A stretch of DNA of 64,000 bases from an uncultured Paracoccaceae bacterium (GCA_947493335.1 CANLQO010000001.1:1116001-1180000); one strand, 5' to 3'; numbered from the stretch's first letter, positions 1-11,685 are shown. Notes: a model not told the origin generated them from the letters alone. Translations and numbers: made by a program.

Positions 1-42
1 CGGCCTGTGGCGCAGGTGTTTTCGGCCACGAGATGGCCTAAC

Positions 43-90
43 CCGCTATATATGGGGGGTGACTGGCTCGCCACACACAATAGAAGGTGG
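43..90 (+). promoter_or_regulatory. Pair of NrdR-box-like sites
   Basis: Two 16-bp stretches, CCGCTATATATGGGGG at 43-58 and ACACAATAGAAGGTGG at 75-90, each match about 10 of 16 positions of the NrdR box as I remember it. Their start-to-start distance is 32 bp, the roughly three-turn spacing usual for NrdR pairs. The next gene on this strand is a ribonucleotide reductase, the classical NrdR target. The pair lies about 450 bp ahead of that start codon, so it would imply a long leader, or it could belong to a gene left of the window. The individual matches are imperfect. Confidence 0.4.
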
Positions 91-543
91 GTGCCGTGCC
101 CGTGGCGCAACAATAATTTTAAGCGATCGAGGCCCAAGAAGATCTTCGGCGTGCTTCACCCAAAAAGTTAATCTTATGGGCTAAGGGTGCGGGTTCATTC
201 GGTTTTCGGTGTGGAGAAAACTGTGGGGGAATCGCGACCGGTTCCATGCCCCAAAAGCGAGGCCCCCGGTCAACAGGAAAATCCCAAGATTTAGTGAATA
301 ATCCCGTTGACCCACTAGGTGTAGTTGCGTCAGATTGTGTAAGCCGACCGGGATAACACAAGATGTGGGGTTGGCAGGGACGGGGAGTGTTCCGCACAGC
401 AAAGTCAGAAATCGGTGCCGACCGCTGGAGTCGGCGCACAGAGACTTGCGGCCCATCGCCCCGACAAGAGGAACGCACCGGAAAATCCGGGGCAGGTTAG
501 TGAAGCAGCCGCAACGACGGCGAAGGACACGGGGCAAGACGCG
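91..543 (+). other. Long non-coding leader upstream of nrdJ
   Basis: I see no convincing gene in this 453-bp stretch. ORFs on both strands are short and not protein-like. It contains a clean hairpin at 417-435 (GCCGAC, 7-nt loop, GTCGGC). At about 467-520 there is a run resembling the conserved core of cobalamin riboswitches (AAGAGGAACG, then GGAAAATCCGGGGCAG, then CCGCAACG). The resemblance is partial and the usual 3' consensus box is not clear. Reading continues in frame from 415 into nrdJ, but that extension does not look like the family N-terminus. Confidence 0.35.
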
Positions 544-3500
544 ATGAAAATCGAACGCAATTTCACCACCGCTGGCGATGACGCTTATGCAGGCATCGGA
601 TTTCGGAGTGCGACATCAGAGATTCGAAACCCGGACGGCACGATCGTGTTCAAACTGGAAAATTGCGAAATCCCCGAGGCATGGAGCCAGGTCGCCAGCG
701 ACGTCATCGCGCAGAAGTATTTCCGTAAGGCCGGTGTGCCGAGCGAGATCAAGCGCGTGAAGGAAAAGGGCGTGCCCGCGTTTCTGTGGCGCGGCGAGCC
801 TGCCAAAGGCGCCACGATGGGCGGAGAGACCAGTGCCAAGCAGGTGTTTGACCGTCTGGCGGGTGCCTGGACCTATTGGGGCTGGAAGGGTGGCTATTTC
901 ACCACCGAAGAGGATGCGCGCGCCTATTTCGACGAGATGCGGCATATGCTGGCGACCCAGCGGGCCGCCCCCAACAGCCCGCAGTGGTTCAACACCGGCC
1001 TGCATTGGGCCTACGGCATCGATGGCCCGGCGCAGGGTCATTACTACGTTGATTATCAGTCCAAAGAGCTGACCAAGTCGGCCTCTTCCTATGAGCATCC
1101 GCAGCCGCACGCCTGCTTTATCCAATCGGTGTCCGACGATCTGGTGAACGACGGCGGGATCATGGATTTGTGGGTGCGTGAAGCACGCCTGTTCAAGTAT
1201 GGCTCTGGCACCGGCACGAACTTCTCGTCGTTGCGTGGTGAGGGTGAGCCTTTGTCCGGTGGCGGCAAGTCCAGCGGGTTGATGGGTTTCCTGAAAATCG
1301 GCGACCGTGCAGCGGGTGCCATCAAGTCGGGCGGCACGACACGCCGCGCCGCGAAGATGGTGATCGTCGATGCCGACCACCCCGATATCGAGGAATTCAT
1401 CAACTGGAAGGTCATCGAAGAGCAGAAGGTCGCGTCCATCGTGGCCGGTTCCAAGATGCATGAACAGAAGCTCAATGCGATCTTCGCGGCGATCAAGGCA
1501 TGGGATGGTGCTGAGGCGGATGCCTATGACCCCAAGGTGAACAACACCCTGCAAGCTGCTGTTCGCGATGCGAAAAAGGTGATGATCCCGGAGACATACA
1601 TCAAGCGCGTGCTGGATTATGCCAAGCAGGGCCACACCAGCATCGAATTCCCGACCTATGATACTGACTGGGACTCGGAAGCTTATTCGAGCGTGTCTGG
1701 CCAGAACTCCAACAACTCCATCCGGGTCACGGACGCCTTCCTCAAGGCGGTTGAGAATGGCGAGCAGTGGAAGCTGCGCAACCGCAAGAACGGTGAAGTG
1801 GCCAAGATCATTGATGCCCGTGAGTTGTGGGAAAAAGTGGGCCACGCGGCCTGGGCATGTGCTGATCCGGGTATCCAGTACCACGATACCGTGAACGCTT
1901 GGCACACGTGCCCCGCAGATGGTGAGATCCGTGGCTCAAACCCTTGTTCTGAATACATGTTCCTTGACGACACAGCCTGCAATCTGGCGTCGATGAACCT
2001 GCTTACGTTCTACAAAGACGGGGCGTTTCAGGTCGAGGACTACATCCACGCCACACGGCTGTGGACGGTGACGCTGGAAATTTCTGTGATGATGGCGCAG
2101 TTCCCATCCAAAGAAATTGCGCAGCGGTCCTATGACTTCCGCACATTGGGCTTGGGTTACGCCAACATCGGCGGTCTGCTGATGAATATGGGCTACGGGT
2201 ACGACAGCGCCGAAGGCCGCAGCATGGGTGCCGCCCTGACCGCGATCCTGTCGGGCGTGTCTTATGCCACCTCCGCCGAAATGGCCGGAGAACTGGGCGC
2301 TTTCCCCGGCTACAAGAAGAACGCAAAGCACATGTTGCGGGTCATCAAGAACCACCGTCAGGCAGCACTTGGCAAAACGGATGGCTATGACAACCTTGAA
2401 ATCAAGCCGGTTGCCCTTGATCACGCTAACTGCCCCGACGAGCGTCTGTGCAAAATCGCGGTGGAAAGCTGGGACGAGGCGCTGAAACTGGGCAAAAAGC
2501 ACGGTTACCGCAACGCACAGGTCAGCGTGATCGCGCCCACCGGCACTATCGGTCTGGTGATGGATTGCGACACCACGGGGATTGAGCCGGACTTTGCGCT
2601 GGTGAAGTTCAAGAAGCTGGCCGGTGGCGGCTACTTCAAGATCATCAACCAGTCGGTGCCGGCCGCACTTGAAAAGTTGGGCTATGGCAGCGCGCAGATC
2701 GAAGAGATCATCGCCTATGCGGTCGGCCACGGGTCACTGGGGCAGGCGCCTGCGATCAACCACACCAGCCTGATCGGGCATGGGTTTGGGCAGGCCGAGC
2801 TGGAAAAGATCGAAGGCGCGCTGAAGTCGGCGTTCGACATCCGCTTTGTCTTCAACCAGTGGACGTTGGGCGAAGAGTTCTGCACCCAGACGCTGGGCAT
2901 TCCGGCCGCCAAGCTGAACGATCCGACCTTTGATCTGCTGCGGCACCTTGGGTTCTCGAAAAAGGACATTGATGCGGCCAACGACCACGTTTGCGGGACC
3001 ATGACGCTGGAAGGCGCGCCGTTCCTGAAGGACGAGCATTTGAACGTCTTTGACTGCGCCAATCCCTGCGGCAAGAAGGGCAAGCGGTTCCTGTCTGTTG
3101 ACAGCCATATCCATATGATGGCGGCAGCGCAGAGCTTTATCTCTGGCGCGATCTCCAAGACCATCAACATGCCCAACGATGCCACGATCGAGGATTGCCA
3201 GAAGGCTTATGAACTGAGCTGGTCGCTTGGCATCAAGGCCAACGCGCTTTATCGCGATGGCTCCAAACTGAGCCAGCCATTGGCAGCGGCGCTGGTTGAG
3301 GACGATGAAGAAGCGCAAGAGATCCTTGAAAGCGGCACTCCGCACGAGAAGTCTGCGGTGCTGGCCGAAAAGATCGTCGAAAAGATCATCGTCAAGGAAG
3401 TGCTGAAAGAACATGAGCGGACCAAGATGCCTCAGCGGCGTCGCGGTTACACCCAGAAAGCCATCGTCGGCGGGCACAAGGTTTACCTGCGCACAGGCGA

Positions 3501-4173
3501 ATACGAGACCGGCAAGCTGGGCGAGATCTTCATCGACATGCACAAGGAAGGTGCTGGTTTCCGGGCGATGATGAACAACTTTGCCATCGCGGTCTCCGTG
3601 GGCCTGCAATATGGCGTGCCGCTTGAAGAGTTTGTCGATGCCTTTACCTTCACCAAGTTCGAACCTGCGGGCATGGTGCAGGGCAACGACAGCATCAAGA
3701 CGGCGACGTCGATCCTGGACTACATCTTCCGCGAGCTGGCCGTGTCTTATCTGGACCGCACCGATCTGGCCCATGTGAAGCCCGAAGGCGTCAGCTTTGA
3801 CGAGCTGGGTCGCGGCGAAGAGGAAGGTGTGAGCAACTTCACCGAGCTGGAGGGGACACGCGCGTCGTCTCAGGTGGATGTGCTGAAAAAGGTCGTGTCC
3901 ACCGGCTATTTGCGCAATCGCGCGCCACAGGAATTGATGGTGCTGGACGGCGGCATGAACCCGGTGGCGGCGCTGAACACGCTGGTGCCCGAGGTGGCAG
4001 AGGCCGCCGTGGCCGAGGCGGTCGGTGCCACGACCCAGATGTCAGCCCGCGATAAGGCCAAGATGCAAGGCTACGAGGGCGACCCTTGCGGCGAATGCGG
4101 CAACTACACGCTGGTCCGCAACGGGACTTGCATGAAGTGCAACACATGTGGCGGGACAAGCGGGTGTAGTTAG
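544..4173 (+). CDS. nrdJ: Vitamin B12-dependent ribonucleoside-diphosphate reductase (class II)
   Basis: This 1209-residue enzyme reduces ribonucleotides to deoxyribonucleotides using adenosylcobalamin to generate the thiyl radical, so it needs no oxygen and no separate radical subunit. The ATG at 544 (MKIERNFTT) fits the family start; an in-frame upstream extension to 415 is low-complexity and rejected. The ten-stranded barrel signature [11 protein letters not shown] lies near residue 465. The C-terminus (about 1175-1209) carries a cysteine cluster of the type CGECG...CMKCNTCGG, the zinc-ribbon and redox-shuttle tail of long NrdJ proteins. It depends on the B12 made by the cob genes at 30-34 kb. 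Paired palindromes and a terminator follow the stop. Confidence 0.97.
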   Translation: MKIERNFTTAGDDAYAGIGFRSATSEIRNPDGTIVFKLENCEIPEAWSQVASDVIAQKYFRKAGVPSEIKRVKEKGVPAFLWRGEPAKGATMGGETSAKQVFDRLAGAWTYWGWKGGYFTTEEDARAYFDEMRHMLATQRAAPNSPQWFNTGLHWAYGIDGPAQGHYYVDYQSKELTKSASSYEHPQPHACFIQSVSDDLVNDGGIMDLWVREARLFKYGSGTGTNFSSLRGEGEPLSGGGKSSGLMGFLKIGDRAAGAIKSGGTTRRAAKMVIVDADHPDIEEFINWKVIEEQKVASIVAGSKMHEQKLNAIFAAIKAWDGAEADAYDPKVNNTLQAAVRDAKKVMIPETYIKRVLDYAKQGHTSIEFPTYDTDWDSEAYSSVSGQNSNNSIRVTDAFLKAVENGEQWKLRNRKNGEVAKIIDARELWEKVGHAAWACADPGIQYHDTVNAWHTCPADGEIRGSNPCSEYMFLDDTACNLASMNLLTFYKDGAFQVEDYIHATRLWTVTLEISVMMAQFPSKEIAQRSYDFRTLGLGYANIGGLLMNMGYGYDSAEGRSMGAALTAILSGVSYATSAEMAGELGAFPGYKKNAKHMLRVIKNHRQAALGKTDGYDNLEIKPVALDHANCPDERLCKIAVESWDEALKLGKKHGYRNAQVSVIAPTGTIGLVMDCDTTGIEPDFALVKFKKLAGGGYFKIINQSVPAALEKLGYGSAQIEEIIAYAVGHGSLGQAPAINHTSLIGHGFGQAELEKIEGALKSAFDIRFVFNQWTLGEEFCTQTLGIPAAKLNDPTFDLLRHLGFSKKDIDAANDHVCGTMTLEGAPFLKDEHLNVFDCANPCGKKGKRFLSVDSHIHMMAAAQSFISGAISKTINMPNDATIEDCQKAYELSWSLGIKANALYRDGSKLSQPLAAALVEDDEEAQEILESGTPHEKSAVLAEKIVEKIIVKEVLKEHERTKMPQRRRGYTQKAIVGGHKVYLRTGEYETGKLGEIFIDMHKEGAGFRAMMNNFAIAVSVGLQYGVPLEEFVDAFTFTKFEPAGMVQGNDSIKTATSILDYIFRELAVSYLDRTDLAHVKPEGVSFDELGRGEEEGVSNFTELEGTRASSQVDVLKKVVSTGYLRNRAPQELMVLDGGMNPVAALNTLVPEVAEAAVAEAVGATTQMSARDKAKMQGYEGDPCGECGNYTLVRNGTCMKCNTCGGTSGCS

Positions 4174-4178
4174 GAACA

Positions 4179-4227
4179 AAAAGTCTTCTCGAAGACTTTT
4201 GGCGCTGCGAATTTTCTAGAAAATTCG
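4179..4227. repeat. Tandem palindromes downstream of nrdJ
   Basis: Two strong inverted repeats begin 5 nt after the nrdJ stop. The first (4179-4200) has core AAGTCTTCTCGAAGACTT; the second (4208-4227) is the perfect 20-bp palindrome CGAATTTTCTAGAAAATTCG. They are separated by 7 nt. A second pair with the same design and the same 7-nt spacing follows aglK at 61971-62021. They probably form mRNA 3' hairpins, although no U-tract follows directly. Confidence 0.8.
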
Positions 4228-4329
4228 ACGCCATTTGGACCCGGGGCGGGTGCGCTCGCCCCCGGCGCGGATCGGGCCGCAGGCAATAAACCGGGCGGTA
4301 CATAAACACGAGCCTGATCAGCGAAACTA

Positions 4330-4359
4330 AAGGGCGGCCTTCGGGTCGCCCCTTTTTTT
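4330..4359 (+). terminator. Rho-independent terminator after nrdJ
   Basis: AAGGGCGGCC, loop TTCG, GGTCGCCCCTT, then a run of T. This is a textbook intrinsic terminator with a UUCG tetraloop. It sits in the 324-bp gap 4174-4497, which otherwise holds the palindrome pair (4179-4227), GC-rich DNA, and presumably the promoter of the sulfotransferase gene. Confidence 0.85.
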
Positions 4360-4497
4360 GTCGACTGTTGTTGAGCAATGGTCGCCGCCTTCTGCGGTGC
4401 AAATCACAAGGGCATTGGACCGCAGGCGGTACACTCACGGGGCTTGAGCCGTGGACGGGGATGGGCGAGGGTTGCGTATTGATTTGGGGGATTTGAC

Positions 4498-5394
4498 ATG
4501 ACAGCCACGACACTGCGCAAAAAAGCTGCGCGTTCTTATCGCGGAGACCTGACGACGCCGGAACTTTGGCAAAACTGGGTCCCGCGTGAAGGTGACGTCT
4601 TGGTTTGTACGCCGCCCAAGTGTGGCACCACATGGACACAGACCATGGTGGCTATGCTGCTGCACGGATCCACCAGACTGCCCGCCAATCTTTCAACCCT
4701 GTCTCCGTGGATCGACAGTGACTTTGGAGTGGCCGACGCTGAAAAGGCCGCACTTTCGGCGCAATACGGACGGCGGGTGGTCAAGACCCACACCCCTGCT
4801 GACGGATTTCCAGTGTGGGAAGGGGTGACGTTCATTGCCGTCTACCGGCATCCGCTTGATCTGTTCTTTTCGCTGCGCAAGCACATCGCCAATGTGTCGT
4901 TCATCGAAGATCATGCCATGAAACAACCTGTTGGCGCATCACTGGAACACTACCTGCACACAGCATTGAACCTGACGGATTGGGACAACGATTCCTTGGC
5001 GCATGTCTGTCACCATTATGCGCAGACCTGCCAATCTGATCGCTGGCCCGGCATGCTGCAGTTGCATTATTCCGACATGCTGGCAGACCATCGTGGCACG
5101 GTCGCAAAACTGGCCGAGGTGCTGGGGATTGCGGCGGAAGAGGCATTGATTGATGCGGTCACGCAGGCCACGGAATTTGCTGCAATGAAGGCCGATGCGG
5201 CGCGGTATGCGCCCGAAGTCAACGCCGAGATCTGGAACGATGAGACGGCATTTTTTGATTCCGGACAAAGCGGCAAGTGGAAAGACAGGCTGTCGCCTGC
5301 GCAAATCGCATCTTATCAGGACGCGCTGGCGAACTTTGTGCCCGATGCAAAGGCGCGGCGCTGGCTTGAATTTGGAAGCCACGTCCATAGGTAA
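4498..5394 (+). CDS. Sulfotransferase (Sulfotransfer_1 family)
   Basis: The 298-residue protein should transfer a sulfonate group from PAPS to an unknown hydroxyl or amine acceptor in the cytoplasm. The PAPS 5'-phosphosulfate loop is seen as TPPKCGTTWTQ near residues 37-47, and the 3'-phosphate motif as YRHPLDLFFSLRKH near 114-127. The length equals that of typical cytosolic sulfotransferases, and there is no signal peptide or membrane segment. It stands alone between nrdJ and the AIM24 gene with its own upstream gap, so context does not indicate the substrate. Confidence 0.88.
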   Translation: MTATTLRKKAARSYRGDLTTPELWQNWVPREGDVLVCTPPKCGTTWTQTMVAMLLHGSTRLPANLSTLSPWIDSDFGVADAEKAALSAQYGRRVVKTHTPADGFPVWEGVTFIAVYRHPLDLFFSLRKHIANVSFIEDHAMKQPVGASLEHYLHTALNLTDWDNDSLAHVCHHYAQTCQSDRWPGMLQLHYSDMLADHRGTVAKLAEVLGIAAEEALIDAVTQATEFAAMKADAARYAPEVNAEIWNDETAFFDSGQSGKWKDRLSPAQIASYQDALANFVPDAKARRWLEFGSHVHR

Positions 5395-5423
5395 TTTTCA
5401 TCTTGTTCTAAAAGGAAAAATTC

Positions 5424-6203
5424 ATGCGGTGCCACGAAGTAGATTATGAGATTTTCGGCGATGATATGCAGATCGTCGAGGTAGAGCTTGACCCCGGAGA
5501 GAAGCTGATCGCGGAAGCGGGGGCGATGAATTACATGGAAGAGGGCATCGCGTTTGAGGCGAAAATGGGCGATGGTACCACGCCCTCATCCGGTGTGATG
5601 GGCGCGCTGATGAATGTGGGCAAGCGGGTGCTGACGGGGGAATCGATTTTCCTGACCCATTTCAGCAATCAGGGCCACGGCAAGCGCCGGGTCGCTTTTG
5701 CCGCACCTTACCCGGGCAAGATCATCCCGATTGATATGGCGCAGATGGGTGAAGAGCTGATCTGTCAGAAAGACGCCTTTTTGTGCGCGGCCTTTGGCAC
5801 CACCACGGACATCGCGTTTCAGCGCAAGCTGGGTGCGGGATTTTTTGGTGGTGAAGGCTTTATCATGCAGCGGTTGCGCGGTGACGGGATGGCTTTCATT
5901 CATGTCGGCGGCACCGTGATCAAGCGCGAACTAGCCGCCGGCGAGACATTGCGTGTCGACACCGGCTGTTTTGCGGCCTGCACCAGCACTGTCGACTACA
6001 ATATTGAGCGGGCTGGCAACCTCAAATCGATGGTTTTTGGTGGCGAGGGGTTGTTTATCGCGACGCTGCACGGACCGGGAACGGTGTTCATCCAAAGTCT
6101 GCCATTCTCGCGTCTGGCTAACCGGGTCATTCAGGGTGTTGGCGGCGGCAAGGGTGAAGGATCGGTGCTGGGTGGCTTGGGCGATATGTTCGGGGATAAT
6201 TAA
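5424..6203 (+). CDS. AIM24 / TIGR00266 family protein
   Basis: This 259-residue protein belongs to the AIM24 family, whose members form a beta-rich trimeric scaffold; the bacterial function is not established. The start ATG at 5424 follows AAAGGAA. Family-like features include the N-terminal [22 protein letters not shown] stretch (about residues 14-35), a glycine-rich centre and the C-terminal Gly-rich segment [14 protein letters not shown]. It has no signal peptide. It lies 29 bp after the sulfotransferase and may be cotranscribed with it. The name is a family label, not a function. Confidence 0.85.
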   Translation: MRCHEVDYEIFGDDMQIVEVELDPGEKLIAEAGAMNYMEEGIAFEAKMGDGTTPSSGVMGALMNVGKRVLTGESIFLTHFSNQGHGKRRVAFAAPYPGKIIPIDMAQMGEELICQKDAFLCAAFGTTTDIAFQRKLGAGFFGGEGFIMQRLRGDGMAFIHVGGTVIKRELAAGETLRVDTGCFAACTSTVDYNIERAGNLKSMVFGGEGLFIATLHGPGTVFIQSLPFSRLANRVIQGVGGGKGEGSVLGGLGDMFGDN

Positions 6204-6213
6204 GCCCGTCGGA

Positions 6214-6229
6214 CCGGGGCCATCCCCGG
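6214..6229. terminator. Hairpin between convergent genes
   Basis: CCGGGG, loop CCAT, CCCCGG forms a strong GC stem 11 nt after the AIM24 stop. The interspersed repeat that follows contains a T5 run, so the combination could act as a terminator for the rightward genes. Confidence 0.55.
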
Positions 6230-6230
6230 A

Positions 6231-6257
6231 CCCCGAAGTATTTTTGACCAGAAGAAG
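6231..6257 (+). repeat. Interspersed extragenic repeat, copy 1
   Basis: A 27-bp element beginning CCCCGAAGTATTTTTGACC and ending AGAAGAAG. Near-identical copies lie at 16173-16199 (inverted, one mismatch) and 23135-23162 (one extra A). All three are between convergently ending genes and next to GC-rich hairpins. Confidence 0.85.
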
Positions 6258-6264
6258 GGTTGGA

Positions 6265-6684
6265 TCAGCGCGGGATGTCGAAGTCCGGCGGGGCAAGCGT
6301 GAAGCCTTCAAACTGGAACCCGGGCGAAACAGTGCAGCTGACCAATGTGAATGCGCCAGTCGTTCGTGCGGCCTGCCAATGGTTTTCCGGCACGATTAAC
6401 TGCGGCTCTTGTCCGGCCGCGAGGTCGGGGCCAAGGGTGGTGTCGGTCGCAGGGCCAGCATCGGTGGCCGCGCGCGACAGGATCAGCGGTGCCCCGGCGT
6501 GATAAAGCCAGATTTCGGTCGCATCGACCTTGTGCCAATGGCTCGCGCCGCCGTCTTTCAGCAAAAAGTAGATACAGGTGCCGGACGGACGTCCTGCGTT
6601 TTCCGCGACCCAGGTTTGACGGTAGAAACCGCCTTCGGGATGTGGGGCGAGGTCGAGGTGGGCGATGATGTCGTCTGCGGTCAT
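6265..6684 (-). CDS. Cupin-fold DUF985 family protein
   Basis: A 139-residue single-domain cupin of the DUF985/YML079 type. The ATG at 6684 (MTADDIIAHL) is chosen because the upstream extension is arginine- and proline-rich and unlike the family. The hallmark PHPEGGFYRQTW occurs near residues 14-25, followed by SHWHKVDATEIWLYHAG (about 47-63), which contains cupin-like His/Glu residues. Members bind small ligands and lack a proven common reaction. It runs convergently with the AIM24 gene and is divergent from the FAD oxidoreductase start at 6738. Confidence 0.85.
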   Translation of the reverse strand: MTADDIIAHLDLAPHPEGGFYRQTWVAENAGRPSGTCIYFLLKDGGASHWHKVDATEIWLYHAGAPLILSRAATDAGPATDTTLGPDLAAGQEPQLIVPENHWQAARTTGAFTLVSCTVSPGFQFEGFTLAPPDFDIPR

Positions 6685-6737
6685 GGCAGGCAGGTTACGG
6701 GATTGCACGCCGCGCGCAATGGGGTGAGGGTACCCGC

Positions 6738-7793
6738 ATGACACAGCGTATCTTGATTGTGGGCGCCGGGTTGATCGGGGCGACCTTGGCCTACCGTTTG
6801 GCGCAGGGCGGCGCAGTTGTGACGATCGTGGACCGGGCCGGACCCGCGGCAGGGGCCTCTGGCACATCCTTTGGCTGGATCAATGCGAGTTTTTATGCAG
6901 ATGCAGATCATCACCGCTTGCGCTTTGCCGGGATTGCCGCGCACAGGCGGTTGCATGCAGAGATGCCTGATTGCGGGATCACATGGCAGCAGTGCCTTTG
7001 GTTTGAAGAGCAGAGGGACGCGCTGGACCGGATGGCCAAGGCCTTGATGGAATTGAACTACCCAGTGGAACGTCTTGATAAAGCGCATTTTTCTGAGCTT
7101 GAACCGCACGTGGCGGCACCCGACGCGGCCTTGTGTTTTGCCAGTGAAGGCGTTGCCGACGCGACAGCGCTGAACCGAAACTTGTTTGATGCGGCCCTTG
7201 GACTGGGCGCACGGGCTGTGATGGGCGTCACTGTGAGCGGTCTGATGCGCAAGGACGGACGGGTTTGCGGCGTCTTGACGGATCAGGGGGAGCTTGCGGC
7301 TGATCAAGTCGTTATTGCGGCGGGGACCGGTGCGGCGTCTTTGGTTGGGCTGCCAATGCTAAGCCGCCCCGGATTGTTGATGAAGACCAATGTGTTACCT
7401 CCCGTGTTGGCGCATGTGCTTGTGACGCCCGAGGGCGAGATCAAGCAGGACAGCGCCGGGCGGTTGGTGATGCCAACGGCGATTGGGCATCAAGGGGACG
7501 CGACGCCGCAGTTGAATCAGGCGCCGGATGTGCTGGCGGATGCCGCTTTGGCCCGGCTGCAGAACGTGTTTCCGGATCTGGTGTTGCGTTGGGATCAGGT
7601 CGCGCTTGCGTACCGTCCGGTTCCGCAAGATGGGCTGCCCGTCGTCGGGGCCATGGAAGCAGGCTTATATGTAACGGTGATGCATTCAGGTGTAACGCTC
7701 GCCGCGATCACTGCGGAATTTGCCGCGCAAGAGCTGTTGTGCGGCGCATTGGTGCAGGAACTGGAACCCTATCGCCCGCATCGGTTTTGCTAG
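6738..7793 (+). CDS. FAD-dependent oxidoreductase, D-amino-acid-oxidase (DAO) family
   Basis: The 351-residue flavoprotein starts with the dinucleotide-binding motif ILIVGAGLIGATLAYRLAQ (about residues 5-23) and the downstream acidic VTIVDR, then GASGTSFGWIN. A C-terminal segment AYRPVPQDGLPVVG closes the FAD site, as in glycine/sarcosine/D-amino-acid oxidases. It should oxidise an amine or N-methyl amine. The substrate cannot be read from sequence, and neighbours (cupin, enolase) give no clue. The start ATG at 6738 follows a GGTGAGGG ribosome site. Confidence 0.85.
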   Translation: MTQRILIVGAGLIGATLAYRLAQGGAVVTIVDRAGPAAGASGTSFGWINASFYADADHHRLRFAGIAAHRRLHAEMPDCGITWQQCLWFEEQRDALDRMAKALMELNYPVERLDKAHFSELEPHVAAPDAALCFASEGVADATALNRNLFDAALGLGARAVMGVTVSGLMRKDGRVCGVLTDQGELAADQVVIAAGTGAASLVGLPMLSRPGLLMKTNVLPPVLAHVLVTPEGEIKQDSAGRLVMPTAIGHQGDATPQLNQAPDVLADAALARLQNVFPDLVLRWDQVALAYRPVPQDGLPVVGAMEAGLYVTVMHSGVTLAAITAEFAAQELLCGALVQELEPYRPHRFC

Positions 7794-7899
7794 GCTTGCA
7801 CCAGACGCAAGTATATTGCCGGTGACACAGGGGCCTGTTGCAAAGGCAGTCGGGGGACGACGTCGCATGTGTTGCGGCAGTGCCCCCCGGTGAAACGAA

Positions 7900-10093
<2,194 letters not shown>

Positions 10094-10298
10094 TCCTTGT
10101 CCTATCTTGTAGTGGCCCGCCGCCGCGATACAGAAAGTTGTGCAAAATGAAAAGAAGTCAGGTTTTCCACCATTGAGAGAATCGTAACGCCTTGCGAGCA
10201 TCATTTCATTGAACAGACATGGGGATGTCGAAAATGAAATTTGTAGTGTTGATGTGTGGTTGGGCGACGGCAACCGGGTTCGCAACCCTGATCGCCGG

Positions 10299-10709
10299 TT
10301 AATCCTTGGTTTTGGTGCCGTATAATTCCAGACGGTGCCCAATCAGTTTGTAGCCAAGTTTGGCTGCAATTTTTTCCTGAAGGGCCTCGATTTCCGGGTC
10401 CAGAAATTCAATGACTTCGCCTGATTGCATATCAATCAGGTGGTCATGATGGTCCTGATCTGCGTTTTCATAACGTGCGCGACCATCGCCAAATTCATGC
10501 TTTTCCAGAATGCCGGTCTCTTCCAGCAGTTTTACTGTCCGGTAGACGGTCGCCAGTGAAATGCGTGGATCGGCAGCGGCGGCGCGCTTGTAAAGCTCTT
10601 CCACATCAGGGTGATCGGTGGCAGCTTCCAGCACGGCGGCAATCGTTCGGCGCTGTTCGGTCATGCGCAGGCCTGCGGCTTCGCAACGTGACAGGATGGT
10701 GTTCGGCAT
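10299..10709 (-). CDS. fur: Fur-family metalloregulator (Fur/Mur type)
   Basis: A 136-residue transcription factor with an N-terminal winged helix (LRMTEQRRTIAAVLE about 14-28; ISLATVYRTVKLLEE about 50-64) and a C-terminal dimerisation/metal domain with the histidine motif DHHDHLIDMQSGEVIEF (about 86-102). The CxxC zinc motifs of enteric Fur are absent, as in alphaproteobacterial Fur/Mur proteins, where Mur answers to manganese. Metal specificity is therefore uncertain. The ATG at 10709 (MPNTILSRCE) is preferred; an upstream in-frame ATG at 10736 is possible. It is divergent from the DUF533 gene. Confidence 0.9.
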   Translation of the reverse strand: MPNTILSRCEAAGLRMTEQRRTIAAVLEAATDHPDVEELYKRAAAADPRISLATVYRTVKLLEETGILEKHEFGDGRARYENADQDHHDHLIDMQSGEVIEFLDPEIEALQEKIAAKLGYKLIGHRLELYGTKTKD

Positions 10710-10866
10710 GTGGGCCCCGGTCTGTGTTCTGGTCATGCCATAACGCGCAATCCGCGCGGTTTCCAGACGGGCCGGGTGGCGGAAGGGCGCTTTGCTGCGG
10801 AAATTCCCCTTTGGAAGCGTTGGTGGGCCTGTCAGGCTGCATGGGATTGAACCAAGGGGGATTACC

Positions 10867-11685
10867 ATGAGCTTGATGAAGACATTGGCGAAAGTTGCAA
10901 TCGGTGTGGCAGTCGCGAAAGGCGCGCAGAAGATGATGCAGGGCGGGGGTGCCCGCAGCAGCGGGCAGGTGGCCGCAGACGGGCTTTTTCGCGGTAATCA
11001 TTCGCCGCAAACGGCCGATGCACAGGCTGGCAATCCTCTTGAAGGCATGATGGACAATATCCTAGGCGGAGGTGCCGCACAGGGCGGTTTGGGCGGCTTG
11101 CTGGATCAATTTGCGGGCAGCGACGGCGTGGATACGGCAGCGCGTCCGCAATCGCCGCAGGGATTGGAAGATTTGCTTGGCGGGTTGACCGGTGGCGCGG
11201 CTGGTGGCGGCTTGGGCGGTCTTCTGGGTGGACTGGCAGGAGCATTGGGCGGCGGCGGTGGCGGTCTGGGCGATGTGCTGGGATCGCAGTTCGACAGCAC
11301 GCCGCAAAAGGCTAAAACCCCCAGTCAGGATCAGGAAGCAGCGGCAGGCCTGATGCTGGCCGCGATGCTACAAGCCGCGAAATCCGACGGTACCTTTGAT
11401 CAGGGCGAGCAGGCCAAACTGATGGATAAGCTGGGTGATGTCAGTCAGGCGGAGCGTGATTTCGTCAACCGGGAACTGCAAAAGCCCGTGGATGTCGCAG
11501 GGCTTGCCAATGCGGTGCCGCAGGGGATGGAACGTCAGGTTTACATGATGTCGGTGCTGGGCATTGATCTGGATAGCCAGGAAGAGGCGAAATATCTGCA
11601 CGATCTGGCCTCTGCATTGGGCATTCAGCCACAAGCCGTCAACGCGGTCCATGACAAGCTGGGCGTGCCGCGAATCTACCGCTAG
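10867..11685 (+). CDS. DUF533 / TerB-like tellurite-resistance fold protein
   Basis: A 272-residue protein starting at ATG 10867 (MSLMKTLAKVAIGVAVAKG). The N-terminal third has a weak hydrophobic or amphipathic helix. A glycine-rich linker (about 95-145, repeats of GGLLGGLAG type) leads to a helical TerB/YebE-like C-terminal domain (about 155-270) with acidic residues in helices. No biochemical role is established for DUF533 proteins; envelope-stress links are known for YebE. It is transcribed away from fur, so Fur/Mur control from the shared region is possible. It overlaps the convergent phzF end by 4 nt. Confidence 0.8.
   Translation: MSLMKTLAKVAIGVAVAKGAQKMMQGGGARSSGQVAADGLFRGNHSPQTADAQAGNPLEGMMDNILGGGAAQGGLGGLLDQFAGSDGVDTAARPQSPQGLEDLLGGLTGGAAGGGLGGLLGGLAGALGGGGGGLGDVLGSQFDSTPQKAKTPSQDQEAAAGLMLAAMLQAAKSDGTFDQGEQAKLMDKLGDVSQAERDFVNRELQKPVDVAGLANAVPQGMERQVYMMSVLGIDLDSQEEAKYLHDLASALGIQPQAVNAVHDKLGVPRIYR

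Noticed and set aside
284-327. NrdR-like boxes closer to nrdJ (CCACTAGGTGTAGTTG at 312-327 and a weaker upstream match)
   Set aside because: Matches are poorer and the spacing (28 bp) is off compared with the pair at 43-90.
415-543. In-frame 43-codon N-terminal extension of nrdJ
   Set aside because: Composition is low-complexity and unlike the conserved NrdJ N-terminus, which begins at 544; the region more likely belongs to the mRNA leader.
616-1905. Long open frame antisense to nrdJ (about 430 codons), and others at 1936-2730 and 2734-3774
   Set aside because: They mirror a highly conserved gene in high-GC DNA; the products have no recognisable domain and a composition typical of antisense shadows.
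10225-10302. 25-codon hydrophobic ORF (MSKMKFVVLMCGW...) between the EamA gene and fur
   Set aside because: It has a weak ribosome site, overlaps the fur stop and has no supporting context; a chance ORF is as likely.
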